From positions 1 through 64,000 of the forward strand of contig NZ_JAUSTT010000014.1 of NCBI RefSeq assembly GCF_030812995.1: a DNA stretch of 64,000 bases, in the 5' to 3' direction. The DNA is from Bacillus chungangensis (GTDB lineage Bacteria; Bacillota; Bacilli; Bacillales; Bacillaceae_C). This document shows positions 43,010 through 51,998 of this stretch, one piece after another. The notes below the pieces were generated by a model that was not told the origin of the DNA, made no database searches, and was given only the letters and a program-made list of their open reading frames with translations. A program made the translations under genes and the position numbers. Numbering within the stretch: the first letter of the stretch is position 1; each line of letters begins with the position of its first letter.

Positions 43010-43435
43010 TTGGAGCAATTTGATCAATTAAATCAAAATTGGACAGATATTTATTATTATTTACATTATCCTCACACAGAAAAAATATCGCATCAACTGA
43101 TTAGGATTCTACAACAAATAGATAAAGAATCTACTGTAAGCATAAAACAAATAGCAGAACGCTTGCATATTTCACAAAATACTGCTTCTGAGCATGCGAA
43201 ACGTTTATTGGAAAGAGGTTATATTAAAAAGGAACGATCTTCCGCAGATGAGAGAAAGGTTATGCTTACTCTAACAGATGAAGGGAGAGAGTGTGTAAAG
43301 AAAAACACGATGCTTGATGATGAAAAACTTCGGATCATATGGAAAAGTTTATCGAATGAAGAAAGAAAGAAAATAGAAGTTGGCTTTCATATTCTAAGCA
43401 AGGAGGCAAAAAAGTGTTTTTCTTCATCAAAGTAA
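43010..43435 (+). CDS. MarR-family transcription regulator
   Basis: A 141-residue winged-helix regulator. The DNA-binding part holds IKQIAERLHISQNTASEHAKRLLERGYIKKERSSADERK-type MarR sequence (for instance LHISQNTASEHAKRL and SSADERKVMLTLT, the wing). The start is TTG at 43010 with AGGAGGG 7 bases upstream; the frame to 42938 would span its own operators. It overlaps the DUF3147 gene by 22 bases, so the small membrane protein is its operon partner. Two palindromes upstream suggest autorepression. Confidence 0.85.
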   Translation: MEQFDQLNQNWTDIYYYLHYPHTEKISHQLIRILQQIDKESTVSIKQIAERLHISQNTASEHAKRLLERGYIKKERSSADERKVMLTLTDEGRECVKKNTMLDDEKLRIIWKSLSNEERKKIEVGFHILSKEAKKCFSSSK

Positions 43436-43743
43436 TTGCCTCCGCTATTATCATCGGAATCATTACATGGATAGCAAAGAAAAACCCTGTATATGGCGGC
43501 TATATTGCCGCTTTGCCGCTTGTTAGTTTGTTAAGTATCATGTGGCTATCACTACAAGGGGAGTCATCAAAAGCATTGAGCCATTTTATTTCTTCTGTTT
43601 TATGGGCTTTTCCTGCAACAGCCATATTGCTGCTCATTGTAAAGGTAATGATTAAACACGATATGTCATTGCCATTTGCGCTGCTGGTGGGTACTGCTGG
43701 ATGGGCAGCCGTTTTGTGGGGACAGCACTTGTTAATAAGATAA
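43414..43743 (+). CDS. DUF3147 small membrane protein
   Basis: A 109-residue protein with four membrane helices, matching DUF3147: helix 1 in FFIKVIASAIIIGIITWIA, then NPVYGGYIAALPLVSLLSIMW, a third near VLWAFPATAILLLIV and the last in PFALLVGTAGWAAVLWG. The GTG start has AGGAGG 7 bases upstream, inside the end of the MarR gene. Function is unknown; coupling with a MarR gene hints at a role in drug or stress response. Confidence 0.8.
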   Translation: MFFFIKVIASAIIIGIITWIAKKNPVYGGYIAALPLVSLLSIMWLSLQGESSKALSHFISSVLWAFPATAILLLIVKVMIKHDMSLPFALLVGTAGWAAVLWGQHLLIR

Positions 43744-43918
43744 TGCATATGTTCAAAATGAAAAAGACTGGGCCAAAAGTACCTCGGATCCGTTTTTTTC
43801 TTTTTTTAATTTTTTTCCAGAATACAGCATTAATACTGTTATGATAGTAAATATGATTTTTTCTATGGAAAAACCGAGTAAAAGTACTAGTTTTTTCCCT
43901 TATTTTACTAAATCGTTT

Positions 43919-44036
43919 GAAATTTTGTTCAATATTCATTCTTTAAATATTTTGACTTTGAAAATAAAGGTTTGTCATATTATAATGATTTCGAACTATA
44001 TTTGAACAAATGTAAAGGTCATGTGAACAAAATTTC
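43919..44036 (+). promoter_or_regulatory. DeoR-type twin operators flanking the sugar-operon promoter
   Basis: GAAATTTTGTTCA (43919-43931) is the exact reverse of TGAACAAAATTTC (44024-44036). The upstream site extends to TTTGAAATTTTGTTCAAT, which agrees with the palindromic B. subtilis DeoR operator as I recall it (ATTGAA-N6-TTCAAT). Between the sites lie TTGAAA (43958-43963), 17 bases, and TATAAT (43981-43986). A third half-site, TTTGAACAAA, is at 44001-44010. Confidence 0.6.
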
Positions 44037-44059
44037 TTCAGATGGGGGGAATTATTTCT

Positions 44060-45010
44060 TTGTACTCGAAGCAAGAAATGATCAAAGTTGCTAAGCTTTA
44101 TTATGAGCTTGGGCTTACTCAAAAGCAAATTGCAGAACAATTAAGTTACTCACGTCCAACAATTAGCCGTATTTTGGAAGCTGCTATGAAGTCAGGCATT
44201 GTCGAAGTAAATATTCGCTATTCTCTAGATTCAGTCGATTATTTATCAAAACAGCTCCAACAAAGATTTGATTTGAAAAAAGCTTTTGTTGCTCCAGTTT
44301 TTGTTAATAAAGCAGATCTTATTATGGCCGATGTTGGTAAAGCGCTTGCAAATTATTTATATGATATATGTCAAGAAAACGATATTTTAGGAGTTTCATG
44401 GGGGAAAACATTGACTTGTGTGGCAGATCATTTGCAGCCAAAGAAAGTACCTTCCATGCAAATTGTCCAATTAAACGGAGGGGTTGCACAAAACTCCTTT
44501 GCAACAGGATCAATGACAATATTAGAGCATTTCTCGAAAAATTTCGATGCTGACGCCCATCTTTTATATGCTCCAACGATTGTAGACTCAGAGGAAATTG
44601 CTCATGTACTAATGACAGATTCTAATTTACAAAGAGTCATTGCACTTGGGAAAAAAGCAAATATCGCTGTTTTCGGCATTGGAAGACCATCTTATGATTC
44701 TGTTCTATATCAAGCAGGTTATTTTAAAGAAGATAGTTACCAAACATTGCTTAAAAAAGGAGCAGTTGGAGATATTTGTTCACGTTACTATAAAATTGAT
44801 GGTTCGCTAGTGGATCAAAATTTAAATAAACGAACGATTGGTCTGCAATTAGATGAATTACAGCAAAAAGAGCATGCTATTGCGATTGCAGTTGGAACAG
44901 AAAAAGCACAAGCAGTATTAGGAGCTTTGCGAGGCAAGTTTCTCTCCACATTATTTGTCGATGAATACTTAGCCAAGGAAATCATTCACCTTGACCAAGC
45001 TATGAAATAA
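44060..45010 (+). CDS. SorC-family regulator, DeoR (Bacillus) type
   Basis: A 316-residue regulator. An N-terminal helix-turn-helix (LTQKQIAEQLSYSRPTISRIL) is followed by the SorC sugar-phosphate-binding domain (VGVSW-like ILGVSWGKTL, VVQLNGG-like IVQLNGGVAQ, and KKGAVGDICSRYY). It is close in plan to DeoR of B. subtilis, which responds to deoxyribose-5-phosphate. I favour TTG at 44060, with GGGGGGA 9 bases upstream, over the ATG at 44042, which has no site. It leads the operon that ends with deoC, and DeoR-type operators flank the promoter. Confidence 0.82.
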   Translation: MYSKQEMIKVAKLYYELGLTQKQIAEQLSYSRPTISRILEAAMKSGIVEVNIRYSLDSVDYLSKQLQQRFDLKKAFVAPVFVNKADLIMADVGKALANYLYDICQENDILGVSWGKTLTCVADHLQPKKVPSMQIVQLNGGVAQNSFATGSMTILEHFSKNFDADAHLLYAPTIVDSEEIAHVLMTDSNLQRVIALGKKANIAVFGIGRPSYDSVLYQAGYFKEDSYQTLLKKGAVGDICSRYYKIDGSLVDQNLNKRTIGLQLDELQQKEHAIAIAVGTEKAQAVLGALRGKFLSTLFVDEYLAKEIIHLDQAMK

Positions 45011-45027
45011 AGGAGGCGTAATGGACA

Positions 45028-46056
45028 ATGTATGCAGTTAAATTATACGAACCAGGTGTCTTAAAGTATGAAGAAGTGCCTGTACCTAGAATAGACGATG
45101 ATGAAGTACTAATTAGTGTCAAAATGATTGGAATTTGCGGATCAGATATCCCGAGGGCTTTATATAAAGGTGCTTATTATAAAGGAATTACATTAGGACA
45201 TGAATTTTCTGGGCAAATTGTTGAATGTGGTGCAAAAGTACAAGGTTTTGAGGAAGGCAATAGAGTCACAATCGCACCGTTGATTCCTTGCTATGATTGT
45301 GAATATTGTAAAGAGGGGTTATTTTCGTTATGTGAATCGTATAATTATTATGGCTCGAGAACGGATGGAGCAATGGCAAATTTCATTAAAGTAAAAGCAG
45401 GGAATTTGTTAAAGCTTCCGGATGAAGTTTCCTATGAAGCAGGAGCTATGGTCGATCCTGCTGCCAATGCTGTTCATGGTTTATGGAGAGGCAACGTATC
45501 AGAGGGGGATACTGTTGTTGTGGCTGGTTTAGGTGCAATTGGATTATTTGCAGTTCAAATTGCAAAAGAAATGGGAGCAAAACATGTCATTGCGATCGAT
45601 ATTTTTGATGAAAAGCTAGCAGTTGCGAAAGAAGTCGGCGCTGATTTAACGATTAATTCAAAAACAGAAGATCCAATTGCCATCCTTGCTAATCAGTCAA
45701 TAAATTGTGTTTTGGATACTTCGGGCTCGCCGATTGCTCAAAATCAAGCAGTCGCCATTAGTGGAAAAAGAGGGAAAGTTGTCTTTTTAGGTATCTCAAA
45801 TGAAGAACTAATATTAAGTAAAGAAGCGGTTGATCGCTTACTTCGCTACGAAATTAGTGTAACTGGCTCTTGGAATTCCTTTTCCAATCCTTTTCCTGGA
45901 AAAGAATGGGCCTATTCTATTGAGTTAATGGCGCAAGGAAAAATAGAGGTCGAGCCGCTTATTTCACATCGTTTTCCAATTGAGGAGACGCCGGAAGTGT
46001 TCCAAAAAATTAAAAAGAAACAATTGGTATTCAATAAAATTTTGATCCAACCTTAA
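45028..46056 (+). CDS. Zinc-dependent alcohol/polyol dehydrogenase (MDR)
   Basis: A 342-residue medium-chain dehydrogenase. The catalytic zinc site is CGSDIPRALYKG with GHEFSG, and the structural zinc Cys cluster CYDCEYCKEGLFSLC is complete. The NAD loop is GLGAIGLFAVQ, followed by DIFDEK with an Asp that suits NAD. Closest in plan to galactitol-1-phosphate or sorbitol dehydrogenases. AAAGGAGG lies 12 bases before the ATG. In this operon it probably oxidises a polyol or polyol phosphate before or after the FGGY kinase. Confidence 0.87.
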   Translation: MYAVKLYEPGVLKYEEVPVPRIDDDEVLISVKMIGICGSDIPRALYKGAYYKGITLGHEFSGQIVECGAKVQGFEEGNRVTIAPLIPCYDCEYCKEGLFSLCESYNYYGSRTDGAMANFIKVKAGNLLKLPDEVSYEAGAMVDPAANAVHGLWRGNVSEGDTVVVAGLGAIGLFAVQIAKEMGAKHVIAIDIFDEKLAVAKEVGADLTINSKTEDPIAILANQSINCVLDTSGSPIAQNQAVAISGKRGKVVFLGISNEELILSKEAVDRLLRYEISVTGSWNSFSNPFPGKEWAYSIELMAQGKIEVEPLISHRFPIEETPEVFQKIKKKQLVFNKILIQP

Positions 46057-46078
46057 ACAAAAAATAAAACATCAAAGG

Positions 46079-46255
46079 CTAAATGCCGTACATCTGATCA
46101 GAGAACTCATTCAGCACGTTTGCCATCAGTAAATCAGATGGAATCGCTGCTTCCCCTGATTCAACATAGGCGGGGAGCTTGACATATAAAGTTTTAAGTG
46201 AAAGCAGAGATTGCATGCCTAAAGCATAGCGTCTTGCATGCTCTTCCTTTATTTT
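46079..46255 (-). pseudogene. Unidentified minus-strand gene tail
   Basis: A 58-residue open frame without a start, ending at 46079, looks protein-like (EEHARRYALGMQSLLSL, then KLPAYVESGEAAIPSDL). It sits between two operon genes on the opposite strand. No ribosome site or family can be assigned. It may be what remains of a gene displaced when the operon was formed. Confidence 0.3.
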
Positions 46256-46446
46256 GTGGAAGATGCCTCTTGTCTTAAAGCAACGGGATTGAAATATTTA
46301 TGGTGGAAATGCGTATTGTATTCGCGGCGATTTTTGCAGCATTCACATTCCCTACATATCAGATAGGAATGATATAGCCTGGCGCTTAGAGCAGGGCAAT
46401 ACAGACAAGAGATGCGAGAGAAAAAAATAAACGTGGTGAAGAGTTG

Positions 46447-47973
46447 ATGCAGAAACATGGATATTTCCTTGGTATAGATGTAGGAACACAAAGTTTGAAA
46501 ATTGGTATATACAATCATGCTGGCAAGAAGTTTTATCAGGATCAGCAGCCATATCCGACTTATTTTGATCATGCAGGTTGTGCGGAGCAAGATGCAGAAG
46601 ATTGGTGGGCTGCACTATTGACTATTATGAATCGGGCAAAAAGTGAAGTGGATTTAAATCAAATAGCAGCATTGGCTGTTTGTGCAACCTCCTCGACTGT
46701 TTTGTTAACGGATACAAATGGAAGACCTTTGAGAAGAGCAGTATGTTGGATGGATCAACGGGCAACTCCTCAAGAGGAGTCTATTAATTCTGTAGAGGAT
46801 GCACATGTGCAGGATATTTTGCAATATGCTGGTGGCAAAGTTTCTGGAGAATGGATGACAGCCAAATCAATCTGGTTTAAAGAGCAAGGCCTTCTTACAA
46901 AAGGGCGGTATTTATTTGAACAATTAGACTGGTTTAATTTTCGCCTAACTGGGAAAAGGGTTGCATCAAAGTGCAATGCCAGTTGTAAATGGAATTATAT
47001 TGAAGGAAAAGATGGATTTTCACCATTATTTTTTGAAAAAATAGGTTTTCATGACTATACTGCTTATTGGCCTTCTGAAGTGGTGAAAGTTGGCGGGAAA
47101 ATCGCCGGCTTAACGGATCATGCAGCAGCACAATTAGGATTGAAAAAAGCAACACCTGTCTATCAAGGTGGGATAGATGCCCATGTGGGGATGATTGGTT
47201 CGAATGCGATTTCGAAAGGAAAAATGAGCTTAATTACAGGTACTAGCTTTGTTCATCTTATTCATCATCATGAGCCTGTGTTTCAGCCGGGTTTATGGGG
47301 GCCTTATCAAGCACCTTTAGTAGATGGCCACTGGCTGCTGGAAGGCGGGCAGTTATCATGCGGTTCATTAATTTCATGGTTTTTTAAAGAATTTGAAGAA
47401 GGCGTTAAAACGAACGGCAAGTTCAATCAATTAATTGCTGAGTGCCAAGATATTTCACCAGGAAGCGAAGGGCTAGTCATGCTTGATAGTTGGCAGGGCA
47501 ACCGTACTCCATATCGAAATCCTCATGCTTCCGGCGGACTAATTGGTTTAACATTAGCCCATTCTAAATATCACATTTTTAGAGCTATTTTAGAATCGAC
47601 TGCCTACGGGACAAAGCATGTCATTGAAACCTTTCAAAAGGGAGGTATTACTGTTGATCGAATTGTTGCAGGTGGAGGCGGTACGAAAAATGAGCTGTGG
47701 ATGCAGATCATTAGTGATGTAACAGGAATTTCGATTGAAACAACAACCGATACAGAAACTGGTGCAAGAGGAGCAGCTATTATTGCTGCTTATGGAGCAG
47801 GATATTTCACAAATTTATTTACAGCAGCAGACCAAATGGTGCATATTTCAAAAACATATTCTCCTAATCGTACCATGACAATACGGTATCAAGATTATTA
47901 CCAGCTTTATTTAGAACTCAATCGTACGTTATTTCCAGTGATGAAAGAGCTTAGACATTTATCTCCTATTTAA
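46447..47973 (+). CDS. FGGY-family carbohydrate kinase (xylulokinase-like)
   Basis: A 508-residue kinase of the FGGY class, which phosphorylates ketoses or polyols with ATP. The phosphate-1 loop is GIDVGTQSLKIGIY, AVCATSSTVLL and MDQRATPQEE follow, and the C-terminal AGGGGTKNELWMQIISDVTG (in the family signature) and TGARGAAIIAAYGAG are typical. ATG at 46447 with a TTG just before it; GGTGAAGAG is the ribosome site. Substrate is not settled. Together with DeoC it may phosphorylate deoxyribose or a deoxypentitol at the terminal position; a xylulose or erythrulose kinase is an alternative. Confidence 0.87.
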   Translation: MQKHGYFLGIDVGTQSLKIGIYNHAGKKFYQDQQPYPTYFDHAGCAEQDAEDWWAALLTIMNRAKSEVDLNQIAALAVCATSSTVLLTDTNGRPLRRAVCWMDQRATPQEESINSVEDAHVQDILQYAGGKVSGEWMTAKSIWFKEQGLLTKGRYLFEQLDWFNFRLTGKRVASKCNASCKWNYIEGKDGFSPLFFEKIGFHDYTAYWPSEVVKVGGKIAGLTDHAAAQLGLKKATPVYQGGIDAHVGMIGSNAISKGKMSLITGTSFVHLIHHHEPVFQPGLWGPYQAPLVDGHWLLEGGQLSCGSLISWFFKEFEEGVKTNGKFNQLIAECQDISPGSEGLVMLDSWQGNRTPYRNPHASGGLIGLTLAHSKYHIFRAILESTAYGTKHVIETFQKGGITVDRIVAGGGGTKNELWMQIISDVTGISIETTTDTETGARGAAIIAAYGAGYFTNLFTAADQMVHISKTYSPNRTMTIRYQDYYQLYLELNRTLFPVMKELRHLSPI

Positions 47974-48311
47974 CGCTTCAGCATGTAAAAGTGGAAGGAG
48001 ACCGAGTGGGTTAACGCTCACTAAGTTAGAGTTCAGACGATGCTGTATATGAGCGCATGAAAGGTGCGGTTCTCCATTAGATCATATTACCTTTGATTAG
48101 AAGGGGCAAAGCTTATAAGAAATTGACACCTAAGAGGAAAAAATAATACTGAGTTAAGCGTTGCGACTGGCTAATGGCGCTTCCTAAACGGTTATCGGAC
48201 GAAAGTGAATGTTCATTGCGAGAAGATTCTATTCTTGCTTGTAATCCCTTATCGTAAACCATAAAGGATACATGATTGATCGAATGTTTACTTGATGAAA
48301 GGAGGCATTAC
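47974..48311 (+). other. Intergenic region with possible group II intron remnant
   Basis: About 340 bases inside the sugar operon. At 48049-48077 GAGCGCAT-GAAA-GGTGCGGTTC can form a GAAA-capped stem that recalls a shortened group II intron domain V, and AACGGTTATCGG-ACGAAAGTG further on looks like intron domain I. No intron-encoded protein is present. Resemblance is by eye only. Confidence 0.25.
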
Positions 48312-49802
48312 ATGGGTCCAATGTTGCAAATGAAAGGAATTTCAAAAAGCTTCCCAGGTGTAAAGGCATTGAATCGGGTTGATTTTGCTGTCAAACCTGG
48401 AGAGGTTCATTGCCTAATTGGGGCAAATGGTGCTGGAAAATCCACCTTAATGAAAATATTATCCGGTGTCTATCCGATGGATGAGGGAGAAATCATCATT
48501 AACGATGCCACTGCCAACATTCATTCACCAAAGGACAGCAAGGCGTTGGGGATTGCAACAATTTATCAAGAATTATCTCTAGTAGAAGAACTATCTGTAG
48601 CTGAAAATATTTTTTTAGGAGAATACTTGCAGCCAAAGGGAGGTTTCGTTAGCTGGAAACAGTTGAAGAAATCTGCGCAAGCGTTGCTGGCCGAGTTAAA
48701 TATTCACTTGTCCCCTGAGCTTCCTATTAGAGCCTTAAGCATGGGGACGAAACAAATGGTTGAAATAACAAAAGCAATTGCCAGCCAATCAAAAATTATC
48801 ATTATGGATGAACCTTCTACAGCTTTATCAGAGGGTGAAGTAAAAACGCTGTTTCGCGTTATTAGGGATTTAAAAAAACGAGGCATAACAATTATCTATA
48901 TATCTCATAAACTTGACGAACTATTCACTATTGGTGATCGTGTGACAGTGCTTCGGAACGGAGAATGGGTTTTTACGAAAGAGATGAAAGAAATTAGTCA
49001 AACCCAGCTAGTTGAAGCGATTATTGGCAGAAAGATGGAGAAAGATCGCAAAGCTGCCAAAAAAACAGAACATAAGGAAGTATTTTTAACAGTTCAAGGC
49101 TTTAAAAATGAGAAGCTCAAAAATATATCTTTTGATGTGAAAAAAGGAGAAATTTTGGGTTTGTACGGTTTAGTGGGCGCTGGCAGAACAGAGTTGTTAA
49201 AAGCGATTTTTGGCGTCGATAAGCTAATAGAAGGAAAGTTAAGCATCAACAACCAAGTACAGCAAGTAACGTCGCCGCAAAAAGCGATTCAGCTTGGTAT
49301 GGGCTATGTTCCAGAAAATCGGAAAACAGAAGGAGCCATTTTAGATTTAAATGTGAAAGAAAATGCGATCCTGCCTTCGTTAAGCAAGTATGCTCAGTTT
49401 GGATTTTTAAAACAGCTTCGGATTGAGCAAGCTGTAAAAACGCAAATTAATCGTTTGAATATTAAAACGAGAAATCCTGATGCACTTATGAGGAATTTAA
49501 GCGGCGGCAATCAGCAAAAAGTAATCATTTCTAAATGGCTGATTCACGAATCGAGATTATTATTGTTTGATGAACCGACACAAGGTATAGACATCGGTGC
49601 AAAGGATGAAATATATACCATCATCAAGGAATTAGCGGAAAACGGAACAAGTGTCATCGTAGCATCTTCTGAAATCGAGGAACTTCTTCTTCTAAGTGAT
49701 CGTGTTCTTGTGATGTATCATGGAGAGGTTGTCCATGAATGTAAATCTCCGCTTGAGCAAAAGGATGAAATTCTTCATTCGGCGGTAGCAGGAGCCATCT
49801 AG
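48312..49802 (+). CDS. Sugar ABC transporter ATPase, RbsA type
   Basis: A 496-residue double ATPase. The first domain has Walker A GANGAGKSTLMK, signature area LSMGTKQ and Walker B IIMDEPSTAL. The second has the degenerate Walker A GLVGAGRTELLK, the signature LSGGNQQK and LLFDEPTQGIDIGAK. This architecture marks importers of pentoses and related sugars (RbsA, XylG, LsrA). The ATG at 48312 follows AAAGGAGG; the earlier frame start is unsupported. It forms the transporter with the permease and binding protein downstream. Confidence 0.92.
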   Translation: MGPMLQMKGISKSFPGVKALNRVDFAVKPGEVHCLIGANGAGKSTLMKILSGVYPMDEGEIIINDATANIHSPKDSKALGIATIYQELSLVEELSVAENIFLGEYLQPKGGFVSWKQLKKSAQALLAELNIHLSPELPIRALSMGTKQMVEITKAIASQSKIIIMDEPSTALSEGEVKTLFRVIRDLKKRGITIIYISHKLDELFTIGDRVTVLRNGEWVFTKEMKEISQTQLVEAIIGRKMEKDRKAAKKTEHKEVFLTVQGFKNEKLKNISFDVKKGEILGLYGLVGAGRTELLKAIFGVDKLIEGKLSINNQVQQVTSPQKAIQLGMGYVPENRKTEGAILDLNVKENAILPSLSKYAQFGFLKQLRIEQAVKTQINRLNIKTRNPDALMRNLSGGNQQKVIISKWLIHESRLLLFDEPTQGIDIGAKDEIYTIIKELAENGTSVIVASSEIEELLLLSDRVLVMYHGEVVHECKSPLEQKDEILHSAVAGAI

Positions 49803-49934
49803 AAGGCAAACTAAAAAAGTGCTTTGCCCTTTACCCTGCTTTGGAAGAAAACAAGGGATAAAGATATGAATAAACTGTCTAATTGATGAATTCTCATACA
49901 TTGCAGCACACACTTTATAGAAGGAGGAGACAAA

Positions 49935-50900
49935 ATGAGCGAAACAATATCAGCAGTGTCGCCAAAGAAATCACTGGGGCTCTACATGAGAAAATACAAT
50001 TTATTATTATTATTTTTAGTGTTTTTCTTATTAGGGGCTCTTTCATCGCCAAAGTTTATGACGATGCAAAATTTGTTGAATATTTTACAGCAGTCATCAT
50101 TTGTAGGCATCGTTAGCATTGGTATGACTTTTGTTATCATCGTTGCTGGCATTGACTTATCAGTTGGGTCTGTACTTGCTCTAAGCGGCATGGTGGTATC
50201 GTTACTACTCGTTAGTGGAATGAATCCGATATTAGCTATTATGCTTACACTAATTATCGGAGGGCTAATAGGAATGATGAGTGGATTTTTTGCGACAAAA
50301 CTTCGAGTGCCAGCCTTTATCGCTACTTTAGCAGTGATGGTTTCCGCTAGAGGATTGGCTTTATTGTTAACGGACGGCAAGCCAGTTTATCATTTACCAG
50401 ATTCATTCCAAGTATTGGGAGGAACTTTATTTAATAAAATACCAATTGTTGGTGTACTTTGGGTGCTGCTAACTATTTTAGCGATGGTGATATTAAATTA
50501 CACCACTTTTGGGAGAAAGCTTTATGCAATTGGCGGGAATGCGGAATCTGCAAAACTTTCAGGAATTCAAGTGAATAAATATACTTTACTTACTTTTGGC
50601 ATTTCCGGTATAACAGCTTCTATAGCTGGAATCATGATGGTTGCTTGGTTAACTGTTGGCCAGCCAACAGCCGGGCAGGGCATGGAGCTAGATGCAATTG
50701 CTGCTGTCGTTCTAGGCGGCGCCAGCCTATTTGGCGGCAAGGGAGGTGTTGGTGGAACTTTCGTTGGTGTACTCATTATGAGTATGATTACGAACATCTT
50801 TAACCTACTCGGATTATCTTCCTACTATCAATCTATTTTTATGGGAGGAATTATCGTAGGAGCGTTAGTATTAAATCAATTTGTCTTTAATAAAAAATAG
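49935..50900 (+). CDS. Sugar ABC transporter permease, RbsC type
   Basis: A 321-residue permease with about ten membrane helices. The family motifs are GIDLSVGSVLALSG, the loop GFFATKLRVPAFIATLA and the C-terminal AVVLGGASLFGGKGGVGGTF-type stretch, seen as GGASLFGGKGG. Homodimer use is likely, since only one permease gene is present. GAAGGAGGAG lies before the ATG. It belongs to the carbohydrate uptake class 2 (CUT2) family. Confidence 0.92.
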   Translation: MSETISAVSPKKSLGLYMRKYNLLLLFLVFFLLGALSSPKFMTMQNLLNILQQSSFVGIVSIGMTFVIIVAGIDLSVGSVLALSGMVVSLLLVSGMNPILAIMLTLIIGGLIGMMSGFFATKLRVPAFIATLAVMVSARGLALLLTDGKPVYHLPDSFQVLGGTLFNKIPIVGVLWVLLTILAMVILNYTTFGRKLYAIGGNAESAKLSGIQVNKYTLLTFGISGITASIAGIMMVAWLTVGQPTAGQGMELDAIAAVVLGGASLFGGKGGVGGTFVGVLIMSMITNIFNLLGLSSYYQSIFMGGIIVGALVLNQFVFNKK

Positions 50901-50915
50901 AAAGAGAGTTGAAAC

Positions 50916-51923
50916 GTGTTGAAAAAATTTTCGATAGGATTCATTCTTTCCGTTATGATGCTAGTCTTGGCTGCCTGTGGGGGCAATGATAATGACGCGA
51001 GTACCGATAGTGGAAGCAAAAAAGACACTAGTAAAAAAGATGCTGACATTACAATTGGTTTTTCCCAAGTAACGCAGGAATCTCCTTTTTACATTTCATT
51101 AGTAGAGGGGGCAAAAGAAGAAGCAGCTAAATTAGGCGTTGAATTGATTGTGATTGATGCTCAAAACGATATTGAGAAACAAAATGCAGATGTTCAATCT
51201 CTATTAACAAAAGGAATTGATGCGCTCATTTTGAACCCGACGAATCCATCAGCGGTTTCGCCATCGATGAAAGCAGCAAAGCAAAACGATGTTCCAGTCA
51301 TTACAGTTGATAGAAACACGAATGATCAACCAACTGCTTATGTAGGAAGAGACAATGAAGAAATGGGAAGACTGGCAGGTGAAAAAGCAGTAGCGTTATT
51401 AGGCGGTGCTGGCAGCGCAAAAGGAAAAATCATCGAGCTGCAAGGAGATGCGGGTGGTACCGTTATGATGGCGCGCCATGCAGGTTTTCATGAAATGATA
51501 GAAAAGGAAGCTGGCATTGAAGTAATAGAAGGTCCGTATAATGACTACATTCGTGCAAAAGCAGTTACTTCCATGCAGGACTTGCTTCAAGCTCATCCAG
51601 ATGTTGATTTAGTATATGCGCACAATGATGATATGGCACTTGGTGCATTACAAGTATTAAAACAAGCTAATTTACTAGATCAAGTATCGATTGTCGGAAT
51701 TGACGGCTTGATGGAAGCTATTAAACATATTGAAGACGGCCAATACGATGCTACAGTGTTAAATGATCCAATTACAATGGGGAAACTAGCAGTCCAAACG
51801 GCTGTGAAAATTGTAAAGGGAGAAGAAGTCGACAAGTATATTGATGGTGGTACAGCATTAGTTGACAGTTCCAATGCGGGCGAATATTTAAGTGATGAAT
51901 ATGAGTTCGCAGTAATGGAATAG
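50916..51923 (+). CDS. Sugar-binding lipoprotein, RbsB type
   Basis: A 335-residue periplasmic-binding-protein type I (CUT2) receptor, anchored outside the membrane. The signal peptide ends with lipobox VLAAC (Cys21), followed by an Asn/Asp/Ser-rich linker. The mature part shows IGFSQVTQESPFYISLVEGAKEEA-type family start, INPTNPSA-like LILNPTNPSAV, AYVGRDNEEMGRLAG and VYAHNDDMALGAL, typical for ribose, AI-2 or similar ligands. Start is GTG. The ligand is not known; see the operon note. Confidence 0.9.
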   Translation: MLKKFSIGFILSVMMLVLAACGGNDNDASTDSGSKKDTSKKDADITIGFSQVTQESPFYISLVEGAKEEAAKLGVELIVIDAQNDIEKQNADVQSLLTKGIDALILNPTNPSAVSPSMKAAKQNDVPVITVDRNTNDQPTAYVGRDNEEMGRLAGEKAVALLGGAGSAKGKIIELQGDAGGTVMMARHAGFHEMIEKEAGIEVIEGPYNDYIRAKAVTSMQDLLQAHPDVDLVYAHNDDMALGALQVLKQANLLDQVSIVGIDGLMEAIKHIEDGQYDATVLNDPITMGKLAVQTAVKIVKGEEVDKYIDGGTALVDSSNAGEYLSDEYEFAVME

Positions 51924-51998
51924 TGTTCCCTCCACAAACATGCAAATGAAGGTGGAGACTTAGCTGCAAATAAAAGAGAAAATGGACGGAGGATGAAC

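Noticed and set aside
43652-43939. Minus-strand frame opposite the DUF3147 gene
   Set aside because: Antisense of a well supported gene and the promoter region of the sugar operon; no ribosome site.
46444-47973. FGGY kinase considered as an AI-2 kinase (LsrK)
   Set aside because: The operon has DeoC rather than LsrF/LsrG and a single permease, so AI-2 processing is not favoured, though it is kept as an alternative to test.
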